Notes under the pieces: model-generated
What the model was told of the DNA's origin: nothing
What the model saw: the letters and a program-made list of their open reading frames with translations, nothing else
Databases searched by the model: none
Shown here: in pieces, positions 6,533-13,651 of the stretch
Layout of the letters: the number at the start of each line of letters is the position of its first letter
Numbering within the stretch: position 1 is the stretch's first letter
Program-made: the position numbers and the translations under genes
NCBI GenBank assembly: GCA_018702715.1
Contig: JABIYQ010000552.1
Location: forward strand, 1-13,838
Reading direction: 5' to 3'
DNA length: 13,838 bases
From: Desulfobacula sp.
Lineage (GTDB): Bacteria > Desulfobacterota > Desulfobacteria > Desulfobacterales > Desulfobacteraceae

Positions 6533-7337
6533 TTTCAGGATATGGACCGCCTGGATATTCTTCTGGTGGTCAATATGTTTTTGACCGGCTTTGATGCCAA
6601 AAAGGTAAATACCCTGTATGTGGACAAAAATCTTAAGTACCATGGGCTGATTCAATCATTTTCCCGAACCAACAGAATTATCAATGAAACCAAGTCCCAT
6701 GGAAATATTCTTTGTTTCCGCAATCTGAAAAAAGCCACGGATGAGGCCATTGCATTATTTCCAAATAAAGATGCAAAAGAGAAGATCTTACTGCCGGACT
6801 ATGAGGTGATCACGCAAAAATTTACCCAGGCCTTTATCCAATTATTGCAGATTGCACCCACGTTAAAAAGTGTGGATGATCTGATCAGTGAAGAAGACCA
6901 GCTAAAATTTGTCCAGGCGTTTAGAGAACTTATGCGCCTGAAAAATATATTGACCTCTTATTCTGATTTTAATTGGGATGATCTGCCCATGAACGAGCAG
7001 AATTTTGAGGATTTTAAAAGCAAATATCTGGATATCTACGACAAGGTAAGAAGCGATCATAAAATGGAGAAAGCATTGATTTTAAATGATGTGGATTTTG
7101 AACTGGAACTCATCCTTCGGGATGAAATCAATGTTGCCTATATTTTAAAATTGATCGCACAACTCAAAGGCGCCGGGAAAAATGACCAATCCAGACAACA
7201 CAAAGTCATCATGGATCTTTTGTCTGGCGAGTCTTGCTGAGCGGCCAAGTATCCTTCAGGCCAGAAGGATCGGGGAAAAGATTATCGGCAAGATGAAAAC
7301 ATATGTTCAAGCCTTTATAAGGGGTCTTGTTGCTTAA
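6533..7337 (+). pseudogene. hsdR: hsdR remnant (type I restriction subunit), C-terminal part
   Basis: Directly after the HsdM sequence MKKD the same frame continues as HsdR: DILLVVNMFLTGFD, the NTLYVDKNLKYHGLIQSFSRTNRI stretch (helicase motifs V and VI) and the helical C-terminal region to a stop at 7240. The nuclease domain and helicase motifs I-IV are missing, so a deletion removed the end of hsdM, all of hsdS and most of hsdR. A second internal deletion follows DLLSGE. The final HsdR residues RPSILQARRIGEKIIGKMK resume in another frame at 7242 and end at TAA 7335-7337. The 262-codon open frame from 6452 to 7240 is therefore an accidental HsdM-HsdR chimera. Confidence 0.87.
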
Positions 7338-7720
7338 AGTACTTTAATGAATGCTTCCATGCATTATTACTGAGCACATCACCACTCAAATCGGGGGATA
7401 TCTTAAATAATCTTTGATTGAATCCGGGCAGAACATCTCTTCTTAATGATTTCAGAATACAGGTTTTTGGAATCCGACAATAATGTTTCGATCATTCAGA
7501 TTTTTTTTCACCCTGAATTTTTCGAGCTGTTTATAGATGATTGTTGAACTTTTAAGGGAATGTCGGTTAATAAAATTAAGTCATTCATCAAAAAAGATTG
7601 CCATTTCAAGGATTTCGGAAGTTTTTAAAAATAAATTCTACCTGTTCCACATATTTGTGGAACAGGTCATCTGCTTCCTTAGAAATTAAAGAGCACTATC
7701 CTTACTAATCCCTATAAAAT
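7338..7720. other. Intergenic region after the restriction remnants
   Basis: No intact gene is seen. The minus strand between about 7440 and 7600 has codon-like sequence (for example NRHSLKSSTIIYKQLEKF) interrupted by stops, perhaps another decayed gene, which I cannot identify. The main structured element is the hairpin at 7640-7667, listed separately. Confidence 0.3.
7640..7667. repeat. Perfect 12-bp inverted repeat (hairpin)
   Basis: ACCTGTTCCACA (7640-7651) and TGTGGAACAGGT (7656-7667) are exact reverse complements around a TATT loop. No T tract follows on the plus strand. On the minus strand an AT-rich run with several T follows after a few bases, so weak termination in that direction is possible. 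It may equally be an operator or mobile-element remnant. Confidence 0.6.
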
Positions 7721-7903
7721 ATGGCTTTGACAGCAATTGGTGGACCCTTTCAAGGGGTGTTTTACCTACCGTCAAATACCAGGGATCTTTTCCTGGATAA
7801 TCTTAAGGGTAATAAAGTTTTCAATTTGATACCAAAAAGAGTGATTTTTGATATCAAGAAAAATAATCAATGGACGCCAGATATTAATGATTATATTTTT
7901 TGA
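7721..7903 (+). CDS. Doubtful 60-codon ORF, unrecognised
   Basis: The frame encodes a mixed polar/hydrophobic peptide containing YLPSNTRDLFLDN and KRVIFDIKKNNQWTPDINDY, with no signal peptide, membrane segment or motif that I recognise. There is no ribosome binding site before the ATG. It follows the decayed restriction locus, so it may be the tail of a degraded gene rather than a working one. Its end overlaps two nested inverted repeats (7825-7834/7908-7917 and 7862-7870/7900-7908). Confidence 0.25.
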   Translation: MALTAIGGPFQGVFYLPSNTRDLFLDNLKGNKVFNLIPKRVIFDIKKNNQWTPDINDYIF

Positions 7904-7925
7904 TTATTGGTATCAAAACTATTCA

Positions 7926-7953
7926 TTGGACAAATAACATCATTAGATATAAA
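7926..7953 (+). promoter_or_regulatory. Candidate promoter of the flavoprotein gene
   Basis: TTGGAC (7926-7931) and TATAAA (7948-7953) are separated by 16 bases, about 60 bases before the start codon of the FMN reductase-like gene. Confidence 0.4.
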
Positions 7954-8014
7954 TTATTCCATACAAAATAGATAATAATTTGAACAAAAAACAACATTTA
8001 ACAAAGGCGGTACG

Positions 8015-8581
8015 ATGAAAGTAACAATATTACAGGGAAGTGCCAGAAAAAAAGGAAATACGGCCAGGGTTTTAACCTGGGTTGAAGAAGAACTGATAAG
8101 CCTCGGTCATGAAGTTGATAGTATTTACCTACATTCCAAAAACTTAAAAGGCTGTTTGGGATGCGCCAAGTGTAAGGAAAAACCAGACACCATAGGGTGT
8201 GTTCAAAAAGATGACGTACCAGAAGTTTTGGAAAAAATGATCGACTCACAATTGATTATCTTTAGTTCTCCATTATATTTCTGGGGATTTTCTGCCCAGA
8301 TAAAGGCGGTGATTGACAGAACATACAGCCTTTATACCAATTATAATCTTCCGGATCATGCATCTCTTATCGATGGCCGAAGACAGGCGCTTATTGCAAC
8401 AGGAGCTGGACCATATGACGATAATGCAGAAGGCATGGTTGCTGCTTTTGGACGTATGCAAAAATACCATAAGGCGATTAATGCCGGGGAACTTTTTATT
8501 GATTCCTGCTCAACACCGGATGCGATGGGTGATTCAGTTCAGCAAAAGGCCATTGAATTTGCCAGAAAAATTGTTGCATAG
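8015..8581 (+). CDS. NADPH-dependent FMN reductase / iron-sulfur flavoprotein family
   Basis: This 188-residue cytoplasmic flavodoxin-fold protein begins with a beta strand and the FMN phosphate loop GSARKKGNT (8-16), followed by SSPLYFWG (84-91), the flavin-contact loop of the family. Between them a compact cysteine cluster C47-x2-C50-x2-C53-x8-C62 precedes QKDDV (64-68), as in archaeal-type iron-sulfur flavoproteins, so a [4Fe-4S] cluster beside FMN is likely but not proven. Such proteins transfer electrons between NAD(P)H or ferredoxin and small acceptors in anaerobes. AAGGCGG upstream of the ATG supports the start. It appears to be a single-gene unit with its own promoter and a strong terminator. 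Confidence 0.9.
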   Translation: MKVTILQGSARKKGNTARVLTWVEEELISLGHEVDSIYLHSKNLKGCLGCAKCKEKPDTIGCVQKDDVPEVLEKMIDSQLIIFSSPLYFWGFSAQIKAVIDRTYSLYTNYNLPDHASLIDGRRQALIATGAGPYDDNAEGMVAAFGRMQKYHKAINAGELFIDSCSTPDAMGDSVQQKAIEFARKIVA

Positions 8582-8664
8582 CAAGTTATAAGGTAATCAA
8601 TAGGTTTTTTACATAGAAGGGTGGATTGTGGATTCAAAATTTCCGGGACATCATTCTTCATCTC

Positions 8665-8700
8665 AAAAAAAAGCGCACCATTCATTTGGTGCGCTTTTTT
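8665..8700 (+). terminator. Strong intrinsic terminator
   Basis: GCGCACCA (8673-8680) pairs with TGGTGCGC (8687-8694) around TTCATT, preceded by a run of eight A and followed by six T. It ends the flavoprotein transcript about 90 bases after its stop. The symmetric A and T runs make it bidirectional, and it abuts the stop codon of the AraC remnant on the other strand. Confidence 0.9.
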
Positions 8701-8852
8701 CATTGCTGCTTCTCCATTAAAGTTTTATCAATAAATTCTTTTCTATAGTTTGAAGGATTGTCGTCAACCATGGAGGAAAAGACCTTGTTAAAGGTTCTCA
8801 GGCTTTCAAATCCGACTTCAAAGGCAATATCAATAATTTTCTGTTCTGAGCC
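8700..8852 (-). pseudogene. AraC-family regulator remnant (second helix-turn-helix only)
   Basis: Fifty codons on the minus strand read SEQKIIDIAFEVGFESLRTF then NKVFSSMVDDNPSNYRKEF, the second helix-turn-helix and signature of AraC/XylS proteins, which normally have a first helix-turn-helix and an effector domain before it. An in-frame TAA lies immediately upstream (8853-8855) and there is no plausible start, so only the C-terminal stub survives. The terminator overlaps its stop by one base, as expected for its original 3' end. Confidence 0.8.
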
Positions 8853-9062
8853 TTATTTCAAGTATTGCTATATCTTGTTTCCTTGTTGAAAAATATCCCA
8901 GAACAATCGTTTTTGTGATGTTTGCCATGTTTTTAATATTGTGTTTAATAGTTTAAAATGAATCATTCAGTTTTGTTACCCAATGGGTGAGCAATTTTGG
9001 AAAGCTGGTTATTCAGAATCTATTTTCATCTTTTTGATAAAATTTTTATGCAATGTTAGGGT
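8853..9062. other. Intergenic region downstream of the adenylate cyclase gene
   Basis: AT-rich DNA between the AraC stub and the adenylate cyclase stop. A 32-codon minus-strand frame (8830-8928, beginning MANITKTIVLGYF) overlaps the stub in another frame and has no ribosome binding site; I do not call it a gene. No convincing terminator is visible. Confidence 0.3.
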
Positions 9063-9902
9063 TTATTCTTCCGGATGATGGGAAGCGGAAAACTTCAGCC
9101 AGTGAAGAAACAACACCACACCCCAGCACAGTGCCGGCCAGTGAAACCAGATTGCACCTGAGTATGACAGGATATTGATGATTAAAAGGAATCCGATTAT
9201 TCCAAGATAAGTCTTTAAATGATAATTAAATCGTCTTCTGGATCTAATTTGTTTTTTCGCTTTAGCTGCTTTTATCTGCTGATCGGTTTTTTTATGTTTT
9301 TTCATAAAACTGAAATATTTTGGATGCCGGTCCTTTTTTGGGGCAGGCATCGGGTCATCTATTTTTTTCTCTCCCGGCCAGATGTTTACTTTGTATGCCC
9401 GTAAGGGTTTTTGCATGTTTTTGGCAGCTTGCTCTCCCATATACTCATATCCCAGTGGCAGCTTATCTTCTATCTGATCAAAGGCGGTCCGGGAAATGCA
9501 GATACCGCCGGCATCCGACAACGCTTCCAGGCGCGCAGCAATATTGACACCGTCTCCATAAATTCGGCTCCCTTCGATAATGACATCACCCAGATTGATA
9601 CCGATCCTGAATTCCATTTTCCGGTGGTCCGACAATTGTGCGTTCCTGGCCTTTAGCTCTCTTTGGATTGCCACAGCACCCTGTACTGCATCAACTACAC
9701 TTGAAAATTCAGCCAGGATATTATCCCCCGTCGAATCCACAACACGGCCGTGATGTTGAAGGATCAGGGTGGACATCAGATCACGATAATTTGTGATGGT
9801 GGCGACAGTGCCGGCTTCATCATCCTGCATCAGACGGGTGTAATCTTTCACGTCTGCGCTGAAAATCGCTGCCAGTTTCCGTTTTGTTTTTTTGTCTTCC
9901 AT
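9063..9902 (-). CDS. Class III adenylate/guanylate cyclase with C-terminal 2TM domain
   Basis: Residues about 8-172 form a class III nucleotidyl cyclase catalytic domain making a cyclic nucleotide from ATP (or GTP). The metal-binding aspartates are D17 in FSADVKDYT and D60 in STGDNILAEF; substrate and transition-state residues lie in YGDGVNIAARLE (115-126). The position before the second aspartate reads VVDSTGD, as in the many TPR-linked bacterial cyclases, where the classical purine-specifying lysine is not kept. A basic linker (about 185-225) leads to RRRFNYHLKTYLGIIGFLL and a second hydrophobic segment ending LFLHWLKF, which matches the two-helix 2TM domain and would anchor the enzyme to the inner membrane. 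GAGG about 8 bases before the ATG supports the start. It is separated by 201 bases from the next gene upstream. Confidence 0.9.
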   Translation of the reverse strand: MEDKKTKRKLAAIFSADVKDYTRLMQDDEAGTVATITNYRDLMSTLILQHHGRVVDSTGDNILAEFSSVVDAVQGAVAIQRELKARNAQLSDHRKMEFRIGINLGDVIIEGSRIYGDGVNIAARLEALSDAGGICISRTAFDQIEDKLPLGYEYMGEQAAKNMQKPLRAYKVNIWPGEKKIDDPMPAPKKDRHPKYFSFMKKHKKTDQQIKAAKAKKQIRSRRRFNYHLKTYLGIIGFLLIINILSYSGAIWFHWPALCWGVVLFLHWLKFSASHHPEE

Positions 9903-10061
9903 AAGCTTACCTCAATAATAAATCAATTTATGTTATATGATTTTTATCCGCTCACAGTTTTAATGAAGTATGAATTGATTAATTTGTAACAGGATATGTC
10001 ATGACTGTAAAGGTTTAATAGCAGGCCTATTTGGCCTTTGATGCAACGCATTAGATGGGCC

Positions 10062-10086
10062 AAAAGACAAGCAATTTCGTTTGCTT
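10062..10086 (-). terminator. Possible terminator of the aor-moaD unit
   Basis: On the minus strand AAGCAA, a 6-base loop and TTGCTT (10081-10086/10069-10074) are followed by GTCTTTT. A second inverted pair, AGGCC/GGCCT (10023-10027/10033-10037), lies further down. Both stems are short, so the call is weak. Confidence 0.35.
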
Positions 10087-10103
10087 TATAAAATTTGCGG
10101 TCC

Positions 10104-10340
10104 TTAGCCCCCGGTCATGGGGGGAAACAGGATAACAAAGTCATCGGGAGACAATTTCTTATCTGATTCGCTGTATCGGCCGTTGACCAGGATGACCCGT
10201 TCCACTGTGTCCGGAATTTTCAAAATGTTTAGAACCTCTTGAACCTTCATATTGGAGTGCCAAAGAAGAGAAACTTCTTTTCCACCCTGGGCGTACTGCC
10301 GAAGGGTGGAAAACAGTTTTATGGTAACATGGTCAGGCAA
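10104..10340 (-). CDS. MoaD/ThiS-like sulfur carrier linked to aldehyde oxidoreductase
   Basis: This 78-residue ubiquitin-fold protein ends in MTGG, the C-terminal Gly-Gly that is adenylated and thiocarboxylated to deliver sulfur for pterin dithiolene (molybdopterin/tungstopterin) synthesis. The strand-rich pattern HVTIKLFSTLRQYAQGG at the start and DDFVILFPPMTGG at the end is typical. The frame is open for another 39 codons upstream, but that lies inside the oxidoreductase gene. The best start is TTG at 10340, with GGAG 7 bases before it, giving the normal length and an 8-base overlap with the end of the oxidoreductase gene. The overlap implies coupled translation, and the pairing suggests it serves the tungsten cofactor of its neighbour. 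Confidence 0.87.
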   Translation of the reverse strand: MPDHVTIKLFSTLRQYAQGGKEVSLLWHSNMKVQEVLNILKIPDTVERVILVNGRYSESDKKLSPDDFVILFPPMTGG

Positions 10341-12162
10341 TGCCCAGCTCCGATAGTTTTTCAGGCGTCGGTATGCCGTCGTTGGACCAGCCTCTGAGAG
10401 CATAATAGTCATCCAGCATTTCATCCAGGTGGCAGACCGATCCTTTGGAACTGCCATGGGGAAGGGGATCCTTTGTCATTCTGGGCGGCAGGGAGTCATC
10501 TTTTCTGGTAAAGCCTGCCTTGACCAGGAATTGACGTTCGGCATTGGAGATCCGTTCGCCGGCCTGGGCCAGTTCTTCCAGAGTATAGTTCGCACCTGTG
10601 GCGGCATTGATCAACTCCAGAATACCGGTTGGAAGCATTTCCAGTTCCATGTTGCCCAGGTTTCTGACGGAATAGAAAACACAAAGCCCTGCAGCATCAA
10701 TGATACAGAAAAAATCCTGCCAGAGTTTGACCAGGTTGGCTTTGCCCTTCCATTCCAAACGATCAATGACTTTAGGAACTCCTAAAAGTTCAAAATAGGC
10801 TGGATCCCCACGCATGTGGGAACCGCCAATGGGGGAGGTCGCATAGGCAAGACCCATACCCTGGGAACCCCTGGGGTCATAGCCGGGAAATTCCTGTTTC
10901 TTGGATACCATGGCAAGCTCGGGGTGTTTAAATTTTTCTGCCAAACGATAACTGCCCTGGGCTAGAAGATCTCCGAATCCCTGCCTGAATGCAGTTTGTT
11001 TTGTCAGTTCCACAAGGGCATTGGCATCTCCCCATTCAAGGGTGCGACCCACTTCTTTTTGGGTAAGACAGCCAATGTCGTAGAGTTCCATTGCACAGGC
11101 AATGGTGGCACCCATGGTTATTGTGTCCATGCCATATTCGTTGCACAAATAATTGGCTTTGGTCACGGCAGCCAGATTGTCCACCATACAATTTGATCCC
11201 ATGGCATATACGGTTTCATATTCCGGTCCCTCTCCCTCACCCTCAAATCCCGGTTCTTCAACTTTGGTCTTTCGACCACATCCGATGGGACAGGAAAAGC
11301 AGGCCGAGTTCTTGACCAGGTATTTTTCAGTCAGGGTCTCACCATGGATCTTTTCCCAGTTGTCAAAGGTACCCTGCTGCCAGTTTTTGGTGGGCAAAAC
11401 GCCGTAGCTCTGGGTGGCCATGACGGTTACGGCCGTGCCGTGGAGACGTAAAGGCGGGGGGTTTTCTTTAGCAGCTATACGGAAGGCATCCATCAATCTT
11501 TTATTGATGGCTTTAAACCCGGCTTCATCAGCTATGGGAATTTTCTGATCAGCATTGACAACAACAGCCTTCAGGTTTTTGGCTCCCATGACTGCGCCAA
11601 CACCGGATCGGCCGGCTGCCCGGTCCTTATCGTTCATGATCGAGGCAAACAGGACGCCATTTTCACCGGCCGGACCAATACATGCCACTTTGGCGTTTTC
11701 ATGGGTTTCAGTCACCAGGGCATCTGTGGTGTCGTGGGTGGTTTTTCCCCAGAGATGATCCGCTTGTTTTAGCCGGGCAGTATTGTTTTCAATGACAAGG
11801 TAGACAGGCTTATCTGCCTTTCCTGTAAAGATCACGGCGTCAAACCCGGTCTGCTTAAAGGCTGCAGGAAATTTTCCACCGGAGTTTGAGCAGGTAATGG
11901 CTCCGGTAAGGGGGGATTTTGTCATAACCATGTACCGGGCTCCTGTGGGGGCCTTTGTACCGGTCAAAGGGCCGGTTGCCATGATCATCATATTTTCAGG
12001 CGACAAAGGATCACACAATGGATCAAGCTCTTGGTTCATCAAATAAATACCAAGGCCTCTGCCACCGATATAGTCCCTGGCAGCCTTTGGATCCAACGGC
12101 TCCACAATAATTTCTTTAGTACTCAGATTGACTCTGAGCAGTTTTCCTCTCCATCCGTACAT
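10333..12162 (-). CDS. aor: Tungsten-containing aldehyde:ferredoxin oxidoreductase
   Basis: The enzyme oxidises aldehydes to carboxylates (or the reverse) with ferredoxin, using a tungsten bis-pterin centre and one [4Fe-4S] cluster. The protein of about 609 residues is collinear with Pyrococcus furiosus AOR (605). With the ATG at 12162, the cluster cysteines are C288, C291 and C295 (CFSCPIGC) plus C494 in DAAGLC, as in the archaeal enzyme. The pterin motifs DPRGSQGMGL (about 429-438) and DAAGLC (489-494) are intact, as are the candidate catalytic residues E314 (GPEYET) and H449 (GGSHMRG). A TTG two codons upstream (12168) is possible, but AAGGGA about 10 bases before the ATG and the family N-terminus MYGWRGKLLRVNLS favour the ATG. 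No signal peptide: cytoplasmic. Confidence 0.96.
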   Translation of the reverse strand: MYGWRGKLLRVNLSTKEIIVEPLDPKAARDYIGGRGLGIYLMNQELDPLCDPLSPENMMIMATGPLTGTKAPTGARYMVMTKSPLTGAITCSNSGGKFPAAFKQTGFDAVIFTGKADKPVYLVIENNTARLKQADHLWGKTTHDTTDALVTETHENAKVACIGPAGENGVLFASIMNDKDRAAGRSGVGAVMGAKNLKAVVVNADQKIPIADEAGFKAINKRLMDAFRIAAKENPPPLRLHGTAVTVMATQSYGVLPTKNWQQGTFDNWEKIHGETLTEKYLVKNSACFSCPIGCGRKTKVEEPGFEGEGEGPEYETVYAMGSNCMVDNLAAVTKANYLCNEYGMDTITMGATIACAMELYDIGCLTQKEVGRTLEWGDANALVELTKQTAFRQGFGDLLAQGSYRLAEKFKHPELAMVSKKQEFPGYDPRGSQGMGLAYATSPIGGSHMRGDPAYFELLGVPKVIDRLEWKGKANLVKLWQDFFCIIDAAGLCVFYSVRNLGNMELEMLPTGILELINAATGANYTLEELAQAGERISNAERQFLVKAGFTRKDDSLPPRMTKDPLPHGSSKGSVCHLDEMLDDYYALRGWSNDGIPTPEKLSELGIA

Positions 12163-12232
12163 GATCAAGTTCCCTTTAAATTTTAACTGTTTATTTTACA
12201 AAATCATCCCGGCTTACCCCATTTTGAGCAGG

Positions 12233-12272
12233 CTGCTTGATTCTCAGACTGCTTGGCTCTCAGACTGCTTGA
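12233..12272. repeat. 2.5 copies of a 16-bp direct repeat upstream of aor
   Basis: CTGCTTGATTCTCAGA (12233-12248) is followed directly by CTGCTTGGCTCTCAGA (12249-12264, two differences) and a half copy CTGCTTGA (12265-12272). The array lies about 70-110 bases before the aor start, a position suited to regulator binding. Repeat length is not a whole number of helical turns. Confidence 0.8.
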
Positions 12273-12298
12273 CCCTAATGATAAACGGGATAGAATAT

Positions 12299-12331
12299 TT
12301 CAGGATGTTTAAACATCTAATATCTCCTGAA
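12299..12331. repeat. Inverted repeats in the aor upstream region
   Basis: A 14-bp perfect palindrome GATGTTTAAACATC (12304-12317) lies inside a 7-bp inverted pair TTCAGGA (12299-12305) and TCCTGAA (12325-12331). The 251-base gap between the exported flavodoxin gene and aor thus contains several symmetric elements. They could be an operator or a weak terminator; no clear -35/-10 pair for aor is visible. Confidence 0.5.
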
Positions 12332-12413
12332 GTTTCAAATCTTCTCTATCATATGTAGTCGTAAATGAAAATATAAACTCTATTAAAAATTTTAATTAAA
12401 TTTTATCCGGTTA

Positions 12414-13094
12414 TCAACTTGTCGCAAGCCTTGGCCAGGCTGTTTTTAGGGCCCAGGATTGAATTTTTTCAAAGTCCCTGAAATCCCCTTCCGGGATACC
12501 CTTTTTTTTCATTTTGGATTTCATAACAATTTTAAACATCATGTTAAGTTTACTGTAATCAAGCACTCCGGCAAAAGCCTGCATTTCTCTGGGTTTAACC
12601 TCTGGAACTTCATTGAGTACCCCATTGAAATAATTTTTTGCAGTTTGATTAGCTTCTTCTGTATCATAATATAAGGCCAGACAGGTTAAAAAATATATCA
12701 CGGGAATCTGCTTAAGCTGATTCTGGTTTTTCTTTACAAAGCTTATGGCACTGGGATACCAGGAGGCACTTTTAACTGCGCTTCCAATCACAACTCCATC
12801 ATAGGATGAAATATCTATGACATTTTCAATATGCTTGAGATCTACTTTAGCTCCCTGTTTACAGAACACATCTGCGATGCCCTGGGCAACTTTTGAAGTA
12901 CTTCCGCAATAACTTTCATATGCAACAAGAATTTTTCTGCCACGAGACTCACAACTTGATTCTATAAATTTGACATCATCAGCAAAAACAGATCTGGGTG
13001 ATATCACACCAAACCCGATTGCACCGGCTCCAATCAATCCCGTAGCAACCATGGAACTTTTTGCAACAAATTGTCGTCTTGTTATCTGTTTCAT
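12414..13094 (-). CDS. Tat-exported flavodoxin (HemG-like flavodoxin fold)
   Basis: The N-terminus has a twin-arginine signal: TRRQF (5-9), a hydrophobic stretch (about 15-32) and a likely cleavage site after SVFA (residue 38). The mature part begins a flavodoxin domain at KILVAYESYCGSTSKVAQGI (54-73), containing the FMN phosphate loop, followed by YDGVVIGSAVKSASWYPSA (98-116) with an aromatic flavin contact. The layout resembles HemG/Flavodoxin_5. Tat export fits a protein folded with its flavin before transport. ATG 13094, with AAGGCGG about 10 bases before it, is preferred over ATG 13112 six codons upstream. It starts 26 bases after the Spy/CpxP-like gene, probably in one operon, and acts in the periplasm. 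Substrate or electron donor unknown. Confidence 0.88.
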   Translation of the reverse strand: MKQITRRQFVAKSSMVATGLIGAGAIGFGVISPRSVFADDVKFIESSCESRGRKILVAYESYCGSTSKVAQGIADVFCKQGAKVDLKHIENVIDISSYDGVVIGSAVKSASWYPSAISFVKKNQNQLKQIPVIYFLTCLALYYDTEEANQTAKNYFNGVLNEVPEVKPREMQAFAGVLDYSKLNMMFKIVMKSKMKKKGIPEGDFRDFEKIQSWALKTAWPRLATS

Positions 13095-13120
13095 TTTATA
13101 ACCGCCTTTCATATTAGAAA

Positions 13121-13651
13121 TTAAAATCTTTTGTGATCTTCCATTTTTTCTTTTATCGTTTCTGTGATTTTCTTTTTTTGACCGTTATCAAGTGTATTGT
13201 AAAAGTCAGCAAATAAACTCAGGTTCTTTGATAGAGTTGATGACATCATTTCCACATGGGATTTGATTTCCATGGCCATGACGGAGAGGTCCGGGTTTTC
13301 TTTTGTAAATTCCAGCATAGCTTGTTTTTTAAATTTCATCCTTGTTTCAACACCCGTTTCAATGGTTTTTTCTAATCTTGAGCGAAATTTGTCATATTGA
13401 TCCTGCTGTGCTTCAGACATCTCAAGTGTTTTGAATCCTTTGTCCATCCGCCAGATGATAAAGTTACCGACTTCTTTTTGTATAAAGGGGGGCATTCCTC
13501 TTTTATGAAAGCTTGATCTTTGATGAAAACTTGATCCTTGAAACAGATCAACGCCACAAGCGCGTGAGATCATAACGAACCCAAACCCTGAAATTACGAT
13601 TGCCAAAAGGGAAATACTTAAAATTACAACTATTTTTTCGGTTTTTGTCAT
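13121..13651 (-). CDS. Membrane-anchored Spy/CpxP-like periplasmic protein
   Basis: The 176-residue protein has one N-terminal membrane helix or uncleaved signal (about 7-28), a short histidine- and arginine-containing stretch (SFHQRSSFHKR, 41-51) and a long helical, charged domain. Near the end FADFYNTLDNGQKKKITETI (148-167) fits the LTxxQ-type repeat of Spy/CpxP/CnrX proteins, which sense envelope stress or metals or act as periplasmic chaperones. The frame extends 24 codons upstream (ATG 13723), but AAGGAG 7 bases before the ATG at 13651, followed directly by a good signal sequence, marks the true start. It is first in a probable two-gene operon with the exported flavodoxin. Confidence 0.8.
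   Translation of the reverse strand: MTKTEKIVVILSISLLAIVISGFGFVMISRACGVDLFQGSSFHQRSSFHKRGMPPFIQKEVGNFIIWRMDKGFKTLEMSEAQQDQYDKFRSRLEKTIETGVETRMKFKKQAMLEFTKENPDLSVMAMEIKSHVEMMSSTLSKNLSLFADFYNTLDNGQKKKITETIKEKMEDHKRF

Noticed and set aside
6452..7240. 262-codon ORF as a normal gene
   Set aside because: Its first residues are the end of HsdM and the rest is the C-terminal part of HsdR, so it is a deletion chimera, not an independent gene.
10429..10785. 118-codon plus-strand ORF
   Set aside because: It is antisense to the well-conserved C-terminal part of the aldehyde oxidoreductase.
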